64,000 bases of DNA from Haloterrigena sp. KLK7. GTDB lineage: Archaea; Halobacteriota; Halobacteria; Halobacteriales; Natrialbaceae. The DNA lies in NCBI RefSeq assembly GCF_037914945.1, contig NZ_CP149787.1, positions 2,108,001 through 2,172,000 on the forward strand, written 5' to 3'. The notes beneath the pieces are model-generated. The model made no database searches. It worked only from the letters and a program-made list of their open reading frames with translations, and had not been told where the DNA came from. Each line of letters opens with the position of its first letter. Within the stretch, counting starts at the first letter, position 1. The translations under genes and the position numbers were made by a program. This document shows, piece after piece, positions 30,506-39,852 of the stretch.

Positions 30506-32191
30506 TCAGCGATCGACGCTCCCGAGGACGATATCCAGACTGCCCAGCGAGGCGACCAGGTCGGCGACGTACTCGCCTTCGGCCATCTCCGGTAGCGCCG
30601 AGAGGTTGTGGAAACACGGGCTGCGGATCTTGAACCGGGCCGGCGAGTTCGAGCCGTCCGAACGGATGTAGACCCCGAGTTCCCCCTTCGCGATCTCGAC
30701 GCTCCGGTAGGTCTCGGTGCCCGCGTCCGGCTTCAGCGTTCGGGGAACGTTGCTCTGGACGGTCCGCTCGTCCTCGGGCCAGTTCTCGAGGAGGTCGAGA
30801 CACTGCTCGATGATCTTGGCCGATTCTTCGACTTCCTTCAGGCGGACGAGGACGCGCGCGTGGTTGTCGCAGCTGTCTTCGGTGACGACGTCCCAGTCCA
30901 GGTGCTCGTAGTAACCGTAGGGGTCGTCTCGGCGGACGTCGTAATCGATGCCCGAACCCCGGGCGACCGGGCCCGTACAGCCGTAGTCCTTGGCGACCTC
31001 GGGCTCGAGAACGCCCGTCCCCATCGTCCGTCGCTGAAAGATCTCGTTGCCCGTCAGCAGGTCGTGGTACTCGTCGACCTTGGCGGGGAGTTCGTCGAGG
31101 AAGTCCCGGCACTTCTCGATCCACTCCTCCCGGGGTTCGGGGAGGTCCCAGGCGACCCCGCCCAGCCGGAAGTAGTAGAACATCATTCGCTGGCCGGTGA
31201 GATCCTCGAGGATGTCCTGGACGACCTCCCGATCGCGCATCCCGTACTGGAAGATGGCGGTGAAGTCGCCGTAGACGTCCAGGGCGAACGTCGAGACCGC
31301 GAGGAAGTGCCCGAGCATCCGGCCGAACTCGACGGACATCGTCCGCAGGACCTGGGCGTACTCGGGGACCTCGATGTCGGCGATGTCCTCGATGGCGCGG
31401 GCGACCGCCCACTCGTTGGGGAGATTCGCCGTGTAGTCCCAGCGGTCCGCGTAGGGGATGATCTGGTGGCGATACGTGCCGTTCTGGCACATCTGCTCCT
31501 CGCAGCGGTGCAGGTAGCCGACGTCGGGGTCGACGTCGATGACCGTCTCGCCGTCCAGTACCGTCTCGAGGTGGAGCACGCCGTGGGTCGCCGGGTGGTG
31601 CGGTCCGATGTTGAGGAACATCGTGTCGCTCTCGGGATCGTCGTGGTCCGACTGGATCGGGTTGGCGTGTGCGGTGTATTTGACGATCTGGGGCTTTTCC
31701 TGGTCGTAGTCCAGCGCGAGCGGGTGGCCCTGCCACGACTCGGGCAGGAGAATGCGTCGCGGATCGGGGTGGCCCTCGTACTCGATCCCGACGAGGTCGT
31801 AGGCTTCGCGCTCGTGCCAGTCGGCGGTGCGAAACACCGGTTCGGCGCTCTGACAGACGGGGTCGCTCTTGGGCAGTTGGACGACCAGCGTCACCTCGTG
31901 CGTTCGGTTCTCGTACTTCGTCAGGTGGAGAATCGACTCGTAGCGGTCCTCGTACTCCTGGGGCGTGAGACACGAGAGGTGATCGAACCCGGCCTCGTCG
32001 CGTAGCAGCCCCAGAACCGCTTGGACGTCGTCCGGACGGATGACGAACGCGGGCGCGTTCTCGTGTACGTCCCGGCGAAGCGTGTACTCGGAGAGCAGCG
32101 ACTCGAGGGACGCCTCGTCGACCCCGTCCTCCCGGCGGTGGTCGTACTCCGGATCGATACCCCTCGGCTCTCGCTGACGTTGTTCACTCAT
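30506..32191 (-). CDS. nuoCD: NADH dehydrogenase-like complex subunit CD (fused NuoC-NuoD), isolated copy
   Basis: A 561-residue fusion of the 30-kDa (C) and 49-kDa (D) subunits of complex I. The C part has the signature WHEREAYDLVGIEYEGHPDP. The D part starts near FLNIGPHHPATHGVLH, with GRMLGHFLAVSTFALDVYGD and RGSGIDYDVRRDDPYGYYE. It ends in the typical LGSLDIVLGSVDR. In haloarchaea this subunit normally sits inside a nuo operon; here no other nuo gene is within reach. It may be a second copy or a moved gene. Start 32191 (MSEQRQREPRG) was chosen over the longer frame because upstream residues are not family-like. Confidence 0.93.
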   Translation of the reverse strand: MSEQRQREPRGIDPEYDHRREDGVDEASLESLLSEYTLRRDVHENAPAFVIRPDDVQAVLGLLRDEAGFDHLSCLTPQEYEDRYESILHLTKYENRTHEVTLVVQLPKSDPVCQSAEPVFRTADWHEREAYDLVGIEYEGHPDPRRILLPESWQGHPLALDYDQEKPQIVKYTAHANPIQSDHDDPESDTMFLNIGPHHPATHGVLHLETVLDGETVIDVDPDVGYLHRCEEQMCQNGTYRHQIIPYADRWDYTANLPNEWAVARAIEDIADIEVPEYAQVLRTMSVEFGRMLGHFLAVSTFALDVYGDFTAIFQYGMRDREVVQDILEDLTGQRMMFYYFRLGGVAWDLPEPREEWIEKCRDFLDELPAKVDEYHDLLTGNEIFQRRTMGTGVLEPEVAKDYGCTGPVARGSGIDYDVRRDDPYGYYEHLDWDVVTEDSCDNHARVLVRLKEVEESAKIIEQCLDLLENWPEDERTVQSNVPRTLKPDAGTETYRSVEIAKGELGVYIRSDGSNSPARFKIRSPCFHNLSALPEMAEGEYVADLVASLGSLDIVLGSVDR

Positions 32192-32378
32192 TGGATTCCC
32201 GTGCGCCGACGAACGGCGGGCGCGCGTATCGGGCGTACGACTGACACGGAATTGAGGGTTTTCCCGTATTGCGGAGACTGTCACGGTCGAGCGACCGATC
32301 GGTCCGCTGTTCTGTCGACCCGGCAATCTGATTACCCAATCGAATCCCCTATGAACACGGCGGGCAATACCTCGAGAT

Positions 32379-33269
32379 ATGACAAAGCGGTACGTCTCGC
32401 TCCCAGGGGAGGCGGAGGCGGGAATGCGCGAGTTCATCGACGAGGTCGACCGGCGACTCTCGAGCGACGAGGACACCTGTTCGGTCGTCGAGGACGTCCT
32501 GATCGATCTCTCGGGCGACCGCGAGGCCTACGAGCGCTGGCGGAACGGCGAGTCGGTCTCGACGGCCGAGCGCGTCCGACTGCAGAGCTACGACCCCTGT
32601 AACACGACCCTCGAGAGCGAGTACTACGCCGAGAAGGACGAGGAGCGGTTCCGCCGCTCCAAGCACCTCCAGTGGCTGTGGCGACAGTTCGACAGCCTGC
32701 CGATCGCGGACAACGTCGAGTTCGCGCTGCGATTCCGGCGGATGCTCGCCGACCACCTCTTCGAGGAGTGCGGCGACGGCTGCCGCTTCTTCAAGGGTAT
32801 CACGTTCACCTACGGCCACAACATCACGATCGGTGACAACACGGTCGTCCACGACGACGTCCACTTAGACGACCGCGGGAAGCTGACCATCGGCGATCGC
32901 GTCTCGATCTCCGACGGCGTTCACATCTACAGCCACGATCACGACGTCGTCGACCAGACCGAGGTCCGCAACTACCACACCGTCGTCGAGGACGACGTCC
33001 GCCTCACCTACGACGCGATGGTCCGCGCGGGCTGTAAGGTCGGCGAGAACGCCATCGTCGGCGCGCGCGGCATCGTCCAGCACGACGTGCCCGCCCACCA
33101 CATCGCCATCGGCACGCCGGCCAAGAGCGTCAAGATCAAGCCCGGCTGGGAGGACGTCGCCACGCCGGTCGACGAGGCCGGCGTCAACCGCCAGGAACAG
33201 CGCCGCATCGAGTACGACCTCCCCGACGACCTCGAGGTCTTCGACGAGTTCGAGCGCGACCTCCGCTGA
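32379..33269 (+). CDS. Left-handed beta-helix (hexapeptide-repeat) acyltransferase
   Basis: A 296-residue protein. Residues 1-140 are a helical acidic domain of unknown role. Residues about 145-245 form hexapeptide turns (NITIGDNTVVHDDVHLDD, LTIGDRVSISDGVHIYSHDHDV). The His of YSHDHDV is in the position used by maltose/galactoside O-acetyltransferases, and IAIGTPAKSVKIKPGW is the usual family end. It probably transfers an acyl group from CoA to a sugar or similar hydroxyl compound. It runs divergently from nuoCD. Confidence 0.82.
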   Translation: MTKRYVSLPGEAEAGMREFIDEVDRRLSSDEDTCSVVEDVLIDLSGDREAYERWRNGESVSTAERVRLQSYDPCNTTLESEYYAEKDEERFRRSKHLQWLWRQFDSLPIADNVEFALRFRRMLADHLFEECGDGCRFFKGITFTYGHNITIGDNTVVHDDVHLDDRGKLTIGDRVSISDGVHIYSHDHDVVDQTEVRNYHTVVEDDVRLTYDAMVRAGCKVGENAIVGARGIVQHDVPAHHIAIGTPAKSVKIKPGWEDVATPVDEAGVNRQEQRRIEYDLPDDLEVFDEFERDLR

Positions 33270-33362
33270 CCGGTCGCCGGCCCTGTTATTCGCCCCGTTC
33301 TGACTCTCCGGGATTCCTGAGGCGGGGAATATCCAAGTGGCTTGAGAACCTATAGCACACTG

Positions 33363-33692
33363 ATGGAGCTCTGGGGCTGGCTCATCGGCTACGTGGTGTT
33401 GTTCGCCCTCCTCCACCTGGTACTGTACTACGTCTACGTCCGGGGCGGTGACGGCGACAACGCGAGCTCGCCCTCGTTCGCCGATCCCGACCGCGCGAGT
33501 TCCCACACCTCGCCCGGTCCCGACCGCTACCCGCGTGCGGTCGACGACGTCGGCGACCCGGACGACCCCGAGGGCGAGCACGACATCGAGTTCGACGGCG
33601 AGACGATCCGCTGTCCGCACTGCGGCGTTCGAAACGAGGCCGACCAGACGTTCACCTACTGTTGGAACTGCATCTCGACGCTCCGGCGGTGA
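33363..33692 (+). CDS. Small membrane protein with C-terminal zinc ribbon
   Basis: A 109-residue protein. One membrane helix lies at residues 3-24 (LWGWLIGYVVLFALLHLVLY). An acidic linker follows, and the end is a zinc ribbon IRCPHCGVRNEADQ...YCWNC. The zinc domain should face the cytoplasm or bind a partner protein. The function is unknown. ATG 33363 is used rather than the TTG 21 nt earlier. Confidence 0.7.
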   Translation: MELWGWLIGYVVLFALLHLVLYYVYVRGGDGDNASSPSFADPDRASSHTSPGPDRYPRAVDDVGDPDDPEGEHDIEFDGETIRCPHCGVRNEADQTFTYCWNCISTLRR

Positions 33693-33877
33693 CCGCGGTT
33701 CGGTGCAGTCGGCCAGCGGGTTTCCGATCTCGATCGCGGCGTTCCCGCCCGATATTCGCGATACTATAACTGTACGCATTTTCTATATATTCGCCTATAA
33801 CTCGTGGAATGAGTCGAGTAATGAACGATTACGTTTTTGGCCTTCAAACACAGAGTGGAAGGAGACGACGAACAGTC

Positions 33878-34198
33878 ATGCACGGACACCGCACTCACTC
33901 CCCCGCCTCACAGTCTCGCTCTCCATCGGTCTATCGCGCAACGCACGACCCCGACGGGCCGGCCAGGCTCAGCACGACCGTGGTCCACGCGCTGGCCGAC
34001 TGCATGGGGACCGACGTCACCGACGGCTACATCTCGCTGTACGACGCCATCGATCCCGTCGCCCTGAACGCCCTCTTCCGGCCGCGCCACGACGGCCGCC
34101 AGCGAAGCGGCGGCACGCTCGGCTTCACCGTTCGCGACCACTACGTGACGGTCTCCAGCGACGGCGAAATTCTGATCGAACCGCCCGCACAGCGCTGA
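33878..34198 (+). CDS. HalOD1 output-domain protein
   Basis: A 106-residue protein. Residues about 20-105 match the haloarchaeal HalOD1 output domain: ARLSTTVVHALADCMGTDV, SLYDAIDPVALNALF and GTLGFTVRDHYVTVSSDGE. The domain is thought to act in signalling; its ligand is unknown. An upstream ATG at 33809 is possible, since strong TATA-like boxes lie at 33784-33799. ATG 33878 has an AAGGAG-like site about 12 nt before it and gives the usual family length, so it is preferred with modest confidence. Confidence 0.7.
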   Translation: MHGHRTHSPASQSRSPSVYRATHDPDGPARLSTTVVHALADCMGTDVTDGYISLYDAIDPVALNALFRPRHDGRQRSGGTLGFTVRDHYVTVSSDGEILIEPPAQR

Positions 34199-34271
34199 CC
34201 CTCCCTCTCGCGGTTTGTGGCCGTCTCGCCGTCCGAAGTGACGACCTCGAGTAAGAAGCGGCGCGTCTGCG

Positions 34272-35021
34272 CTACGCCGACAGCGCGTCCGCCAGCGTCC
34301 CGAGGTGGTCGACGCCGACGACGGCGACGATATCGCCGTCCGTCTCCGTCCGCAACGTCTCGAGTCGGTCGATCATACAGCGCTCGCGGGTGTCGTCGCG
34401 GTAGGTGAGCGCACTGCCCTCGGTCGCGACGCTGCCCAGCAGCGCCTGGACGCTGGCGACGTGGGAGCGTTCGTGAGCGGCCTGGCGCTCCGGGGAGTCG
34501 TCGTGGTCGCAGTCGTACTCGATCGGATCGTCGCAGGCGATGGTCATCGACGTCGCGTGGGTCAGCGTCGCCGCGACGCGGCAGGTCAGCGCCTCCCGCG
34601 TCGCGCCGCCCAGCCCCGAGAGGACGCGGCGGGCCGTCGACGGCGAGACGCGGTCGGCGATCAGCCGGGCCACGAGCCGCCGGACGAACGACCAGTTGGG
34701 CGCGTCGATGCCGACGACGTCGGCCTCGGGCGCGGCGTGGATCGCGGCGCTCATCTCGCCGCCGAACCGGGGCGGGGAGTCGTCGGAGCCGTCGCGGGCG
34801 TAGGCGCGATACAGCGGGAGGGCCGCCGACGGTAACTCGAGGGCGACCGTGTCGGGGGCGACGGACTCGAGGATGCGATCGACGCGCGCGATGCTCGCGG
34901 GGTGGTCGTGGACGACGCCGAGAAGAACGCAGTCGCCGGACGACCCGGGGACCCGGCGGCAGAACTGGGTCGTGATCCGGGGGTCGTCGAACGACGCGGC
35001 GAAGGGAGGGGATTCGTCCAT
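34272..35021 (-). CDS. TraB/GumN-like (Tiki superfamily) protein
   Basis: A 249-residue protein of the TraB superfamily. The family pattern is present: LLGVVHDHPAS near residue 33 with the conserved His, DTVALELPS with the Glu about 30 residues later, and AVVGVDHLGTL at the end. Related proteins are metallopeptidase-like or membrane-linked regulators; the archaeal forms have no proven role. No membrane helix is visible, unlike many longer TraB homologues. It faces the HalOD1 gene. Confidence 0.75.
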   Translation of the reverse strand: MDESPPFAASFDDPRITTQFCRRVPGSSGDCVLLGVVHDHPASIARVDRILESVAPDTVALELPSAALPLYRAYARDGSDDSPPRFGGEMSAAIHAAPEADVVGIDAPNWSFVRRLVARLIADRVSPSTARRVLSGLGGATREALTCRVAATLTHATSMTIACDDPIEYDCDHDDSPERQAAHERSHVASVQALLGSVATEGSALTYRDDTRERCMIDRLETLRTETDGDIVAVVGVDHLGTLADALSA

Positions 35022-35249
35022 TGATCGACTGGTAATACGCGACTACCGGCATAACCCTTCTGTTGTGGACTCCCTCGAGCGGAGCTGAACGTCACTATCC
35101 CGACGTAACGGACGCCTACTCGAGCGCTAACGCGCGAGCGAGCGATAACGGGCCGGTGACCGGCGGAACGATTTCGGCTATTTATTGCTCGCGTCTCCGT
35201 CCCGTCGGCTAGTCGGTACGGTCGACGCGCGAACCACCGTCGAACGAGT

Positions 35250-35495
35250 ATGACCGAGGGGACACTCACCGAAGCGGACGAGGGGAAACGGGTCCTGAAC
35301 ACCGACGGGACCGAAGTCGGCCGACTGGTCGACGTCCACGACGGCCGCGGCTACGTCGAACCGGATCCGAGTCTGACGGACACGATCGCGGCGAAACTCG
35401 GCTGGGGGTCCAGAAGCGAGGAGGCCCACCCGCTCGACGAGGGGAGCATCGCGGAGATCACCGACGACGCGGTCCGCCTCCGCGGAACGCTCTAG
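35250..35495 (+). CDS. PRC-barrel-like domain protein
   Basis: An 81-residue acidic protein that looks like a single PRC-barrel: GKRVLNTDGTEVGRLVDVHDG followed by GYVEPDP and, at the end, DDAVRLRGTL. PRC-barrels bind partner proteins in RNA processing (RimM) or photosynthesis; in haloarchaea many small stand-alone copies are of unknown role. The 35022-35249 gap upstream should hold its promoter. Confidence 0.7.
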   Translation: MTEGTLTEADEGKRVLNTDGTEVGRLVDVHDGRGYVEPDPSLTDTIAAKLGWGSRSEEAHPLDEGSIAEITDDAVRLRGTL

Positions 35496-35605
35496 TGTCG
35501 GTCACTCGACTGCGAGCTCGGTTTTTCACGGTCCGTCCGGCCGTCTCGATCGGGACGGTCGCATCGCTGTCTCGGTACCTCGAGTCGAGGCCGTCGTCGC
35601 GACAC

Positions 35606-37018
35606 CTAGCTCTCGGTGCCGTATACGGTGACCGACCGGACGGCCGAGTCGTCCGGAGTCTCGACCCGAACCGGGAACTCGGTCGTCTGCGCCGCCGGAT
35701 AGGTCGTATACCCCAGCGACACGGTCTCGCTCGCGCCCGACTCGAGGGAGACGGTCGTCGAGTCGACCTCCTGAGGGTCGTGACCGACGACGAGCGCGAC
35801 GGTGCCCGAGGCCGATCCGCCGCCGGTGTTCTCGACGACCGCCGTCACCTCGAGGAAATCGCCGGCGTCGACGGGCGCGTTCGTCCCGTCGATCGAGACC
35901 GAGAGCGTTCCCTCGCCCCCGGCTCCGCTCTCGATCTCCTCGAGACAGGATTGGGCCTGTGGGTTCGAGCGGGAGATCGTCGCGGTCGGGTAGTCCGGCG
36001 GCAGCGTGATGCCGGTCAGCACCGTCCCGAGCTCGCCGTAATCCGGAACCTCCACGCGAGCCCCGTCGGGCGTGGTCGAGACGTCGCGTTCGTCGCCGAT
36101 CTCGAAGACGATCGTGCCCGAGAACGGCGCGTCGACGTGGGTGCCGATCTCGATCCAGTCCTCGAGGAGCGTGTTGCCGTAGAGCGGCTCGCCCCCGCCC
36201 TCGTTGTAGAAGCCGGTGCTCGCCGCCACGCTGTCGCCGTCGCCGAACGTGCCCGAAACCTCCGCTCGCGTACACGAGGTGAAGGTCACGTCCGTCTCGA
36301 CGGGGTCGTCGTTCCGTCCGATCACGCGGACGGTCCGTTCGGCCGAATCGGACGAGCCGACCACCCGGACCGGGAACTCCTGCGTGTTGTCGACGATCGC
36401 CGTCTCGAACTCCAGGGTTACCAGTCGGCCGCCGCCGGATTGCACCGAAACGGTCGCCGAATCGACGGTCGTCGGATTGTGACCGACGATCAACTCGACG
36501 GTCTCCGTCGCCGACACGTCACCCTCGGTCTCGAGCCGTGCGGTCACCTCGAGGACCTCGCCGGTCGCGAGGGGATCGTTCGTCCGAAAGATCTCGATCG
36601 CGACCGGCGGCGCGTCCGCGTAGGCGAGGACGTTCGTGCTGTCGGCCGCGCCGTCGACGACGACCCAGACGGGAAACTCCTGATCGTTGTCGACGATCGC
36701 CGTCTCGAACGTGAGTTCGACGGTCTCCGTGGCCCCGGCTCCCACCTGTATCGACCGCGTGTCGACGACCGTCGGATCGTGGCCGACGACGAGCACGGCG
36801 TCGGTCGACAGGGACCCGCTGCCGCCGTTCTCGACCGTCGCGGTCACCTCGAGGACGGCTCCCGTCTCGACCGGACTGTTCGTCTCCTGGATCGTTACGT
36901 CGATCGGTGCGTCCTGAACCGCCGTCCGCGCCGCGGCGGTCCCCGTGGCGGCGACGGGAACGAGCCCCCCGACCGCGACACCCTCGAGTACCCCCCGGCG
37001 CGTCGGTGTCTGCCACAT
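35606..37018 (-). CDS. Secreted Tat-exported protein with CARDB-type domains
   Basis: A 470-residue protein with a Tat signal (TRRGVLEGVAVGGLVPVAA) cleaved after an AAA-rich site near residue 30. Three similar immunoglobulin-like domains of the CARDB type follow, near residues 38-130, 138-230 and 375-465. Each has VLEVTA(T/R/V)VEN-like, VVGHDP and SVTV strands. Between the second and third lies a separate stretch of about 140 residues with two Cys (FTSCTRAEVSG, AQSCLEEIE) that could form a disulfide. It is likely a surface or adhesive protein; no ligand can be named. Confidence 0.75.
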   Translation of the reverse strand: MWQTPTRRGVLEGVAVGGLVPVAATGTAAARTAVQDAPIDVTIQETNSPVETGAVLEVTATVENGGSGSLSTDAVLVVGHDPTVVDTRSIQVGAGATETVELTFETAIVDNDQEFPVWVVVDGAADSTNVLAYADAPPVAIEIFRTNDPLATGEVLEVTARLETEGDVSATETVELIVGHNPTTVDSATVSVQSGGGRLVTLEFETAIVDNTQEFPVRVVGSSDSAERTVRVIGRNDDPVETDVTFTSCTRAEVSGTFGDGDSVAASTGFYNEGGGEPLYGNTLLEDWIEIGTHVDAPFSGTIVFEIGDERDVSTTPDGARVEVPDYGELGTVLTGITLPPDYPTATISRSNPQAQSCLEEIESGAGGEGTLSVSIDGTNAPVDAGDFLEVTAVVENTGGGSASGTVALVVGHDPQEVDSTTVSLESGASETVSLGYTTYPAAQTTEFPVRVETPDDSAVRSVTVYGTES

Positions 37019-37244
37019 ATTCGATCGACGTCAGCGAACGATCGAAAAGGGTAGAGTCCGTTACATCTTCTAATCGGCGAATGCACCCCTTCTCCCGGTA
37101 CTGGAGAGATTACGACTGGCTGGTAACGGCCCCGTACGGGGGAACGCGTTCGCTCGAGCGGTGGTCGACGAGTGAATCGGTCCGTCCGAAGCCGAGAGAA
37201 GAGAGCACCGACGGCGGAGAACGACAGGAGCGAGTACGGGACGC

Positions 37245-38504
37245 TTAGACGCCGGTGGAGTACCGCAGGAGACCGGCGAAGCCGCCGAAGGCGTTGTAGA
37301 GCTGTTCGCCCTTCTCGAAGTCCGTCGAGATGAACTTGGTCTCGGTGCCGCGCTGTTCGGCGATCTCGATGAGGTGGTCGATCGCGTCCTCGCGGTCGTC
37401 CTCGGTCGCCTCGACCTCGGTACCGCAGTCGGTGCAGGTGTGGTCGGGCGTGGACTTGCGGCGGTCGATGACCTCGCGGTCGGTGTTGCCACACTCCGGA
37501 CAGTCGTAGGTGACGACGTCCTTGCGGAGGTCCTCGCTGATGAGCAGTCGGTCGACCGCGCCCATCATCAGGTTCTGGCGGGTCTGCTCGAAGCCGTAGG
37601 TGGCCTGATCGCCCGCGTTGAGTTCCTCGAAGAACTCCTCCATGACCTTCTTGTCCTTCATCACCTCGGCGTCGGCCAGCGCCTCCTCGGCGTTGTCGAC
37701 GAGGTCCTTCAGGCCCGACTCGTCGGTGTAGGCGACGTCGAACTTGCCGATGACGTTGTCCTGGATCTCGTGGTGGAGATAGTCACCGTCGAGGAACTCG
37801 TCTTTCGTAGGCGAGGGGCCCCCGACGAGGATTCCGTCGAGTTCGTGGCGCCGGGGGACGAACAGGTCGTTCGCCATCCCGGCGACCTCCTGGTAGAAGT
37901 TGTCGATGGCCTCGAGGCGCAGGCGGGCGAATCGCTGGGCGGACTGACCCCCCTTACGCTGTTTGCCGGGGACGAGCGAGGAGGCGGACTTGACGGGTTC
38001 GATGCGCTTCCCCTTCAGCCAGCCGACGTTGGCCTCGCGCCGGTCGAGGACGATCAGACCGTAGAGGCCCTTGTCCGCCATCATCTCCTCTAACGGCTCC
38101 GTCAAGAAATCGGAGTCGCAGTGGTAGCGGAACGACTCGACGGGCTGGGGCGGGCTCTCGAGGACCTTCGTGACCATCTCCGTGCGGCCGCCGCCGGAGT
38201 CGACCGCACCCGAGAACAGCACGAGTCCGTTCTCCGGCGGATACGTGTCGTAGTAGCGCAGTCGGTCCTTGATGCTCGTCAGCGCGTCCTGGACGGCCGT
38301 CCGCGTCTGCTTGGACTTGATGTTGGCCGCCTCGCTGTGTTCCTGCGTGACGTGCTGGACGACGTCACTGATCTGTCTATCCTCGGGTACGTAGATCGTC
38401 ACGAGCTGCGTCCCGGAGCCGTCGAAGTCCTTGAGATCCTCGAGAACCTTCCGGAACTCGTATTTCTTCCGGTCGGATTGCTCCTGTTCGCCCTCCTGGC
38501 TCAT
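37245..38504 (-). CDS. prf1: Peptide chain release factor aRF1
   Basis: A 419-residue class I release factor that reads all three stop codons and releases the peptide. Stop recognition uses the NIKS motif (EAANIKSKQTRTAV), and hydrolysis the GGQ motif (KQRKGGQSAQRFARLR). The C-terminal domain has a zinc finger, CPECGN...HTCTDCG, as in many archaeal aRF1. The start is 38504 (MSQEGEQEQSDRKKYEF); the frame continues upstream without homology. It runs divergently from the MinD-like gene. Confidence 0.97.
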   Translation of the reverse strand: MSQEGEQEQSDRKKYEFRKVLEDLKDFDGSGTQLVTIYVPEDRQISDVVQHVTQEHSEAANIKSKQTRTAVQDALTSIKDRLRYYDTYPPENGLVLFSGAVDSGGGRTEMVTKVLESPPQPVESFRYHCDSDFLTEPLEEMMADKGLYGLIVLDRREANVGWLKGKRIEPVKSASSLVPGKQRKGGQSAQRFARLRLEAIDNFYQEVAGMANDLFVPRRHELDGILVGGPSPTKDEFLDGDYLHHEIQDNVIGKFDVAYTDESGLKDLVDNAEEALADAEVMKDKKVMEEFFEELNAGDQATYGFEQTRQNLMMGAVDRLLISEDLRKDVVTYDCPECGNTDREVIDRRKSTPDHTCTDCGTEVEATEDDREDAIDHLIEIAEQRGTETKFISTDFEKGEQLYNAFGGFAGLLRYSTGV

Positions 38505-38666
38505 TGTCCCTAGGAAACGGTCCTGTGGGTAAGTATTCTTTGAGACGCCGATGTCCGCGGGGGCGCACAACGGGAATCGACCGTCGCGTCCGCGAGCCGA
38601 TGTCGAGTCGCGTGCCGAGGTCACGTTTTAAGGTCCTCCCGTTCTACTGTCCGGACAGTATCCAGT

Positions 38667-39527
38667 ATGTCTCACGAGACGGTCTATGCTATCGCGAGCG
38701 GGAAAGGCGGGGTCGGAAAGACGACGACGACGGTGAACCTCGGGACGGCGCTGGCCCAGGCCGGCGAGCGCGTCGCCATCGTCGACGCCGACCTCGGAAT
38801 GGCGAACCTCGCCGGGTTCGTCAGTCTCTCCCCCGACTCGACGACGCTGCACGACGTGCTGTCCGGCGACGCATCGGTCGACGACGCCACCTATCGAATC
38901 ACCGAGAACATCGTCGCGGTCCCGAGCGGCACCAGCCTCGACGAGTACGCCGACACCTCCCCCGAGGGCCTGCGCGAAGTCGTCGACGAGCTCCGAGAGC
39001 GGTTCGACTACGTCTTCCTCGACGTCGGCGCCGGGGTCAGCCACGAAACCGTGCTCCCGCTCGGACTGGCCGACGCGGTCGTTCTCGTCTCCACGCCCGA
39101 ACCCGCGGCGGTCCACGACTCGAAGAAGACCCTCGAGTTGACCGAGCGCGCGGGCGGCGACGTCACCGGCCTCGTCATCACCCGGACGCGCCCCGACAGC
39201 GACGTCTCCTACGAGGAGATCGCCGCGCGCCTCGAGACGCCCCTGCTGGCGATGATCCCCGACGATCCCGCGGCCCGCGAGAGCGTCTACGCCGGAACGC
39301 CGCTGGTCGTCTACGAACCCGACGGCCCCGCCGCCGGCGCCTACCGACGGCTCGCGGCCGATCTGGCGGGCATCGAGGTCGCAGACACGACGGAGGACGC
39401 GGACGACGACGCCGATTCCACCGCGGCCGACCCGTCCGACGCCTCGACCGACGAGGAGTCAACCGAGCGGGAGGCGGCCCACGACGACGTCTCGAGTGCG
39501 ATTACGGAAGCCGAGTCCGACTCCTGA
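38667..39527 (+). CDS. MinD/ParA-like P-loop ATPase
   Basis: A 286-residue ATPase. The deviant Walker A is GKGGVGKTT near residue 12, followed by IVDADLGMANLAGF and FDYVFLDVGAG. The core ends near residue 235. A 50-residue acidic, disordered tail (DTTEDADDDADSTAADPSD) follows. There is no clear amphipathic membrane-targeting helix of the bacterial MinD type. Haloarchaeal MinD homologues position surface structures such as archaella and chemosensory arrays; the specific role of this copy is unknown. Confidence 0.88.
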   Translation: MSHETVYAIASGKGGVGKTTTTVNLGTALAQAGERVAIVDADLGMANLAGFVSLSPDSTTLHDVLSGDASVDDATYRITENIVAVPSGTSLDEYADTSPEGLREVVDELRERFDYVFLDVGAGVSHETVLPLGLADAVVLVSTPEPAAVHDSKKTLELTERAGGDVTGLVITRTRPDSDVSYEEIAARLETPLLAMIPDDPAARESVYAGTPLVVYEPDGPAAGAYRRLAADLAGIEVADTTEDADDDADSTAADPSDASTDEESTEREAAHDDVSSAITEAESDS

Positions 39528-39852
39528 TCGGCGTTACGCCCCTCGAGCGGCGGCCGGGACGTCCCGTATCCGTCCGCGTCGGACGGTAGGCAGTTCCTGT
39601 CCCGAGCGTTTCGCGCTCGAGACAGGCGGTTCCCATCGGATTCAGTGACGGTCGTAAACGCGTGATAATCACTCAATATTGTCGTTCATGCGGCACATAC
39701 TACCGATTGTATCGGCGATAGCGGGTCGCTCGAGCGACGATAGAGGTGAGTCCGAGAAAACCGTCCGCGTTCCCCTCTATTGCCGTGAGTGTATCTGTCT
39801 ACTGACCGTAACGAACTAATTACTAATCAATTCCCGTAGCGATCGGTCGCCC
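39528..39852. other. Intergenic region with one strong hairpin
   Basis: About 325 nt with no gene I can support. It contains the hairpin at 39596-39626 and an AT-rich TAATTACTAATC stretch near 39818, which is a likely promoter for the next lipoprotein gene. Confidence 0.4.
39596..39626. other. 31-nt inverted repeat (hairpin)
   Basis: CCTGTC pairs with GACAGG, and CGAGCG with CGCTCG, around a small loop. No T-run follows, so a classical terminator is unlikely; it could be an RNA structure or a protein-binding dyad. Confidence 0.55.
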
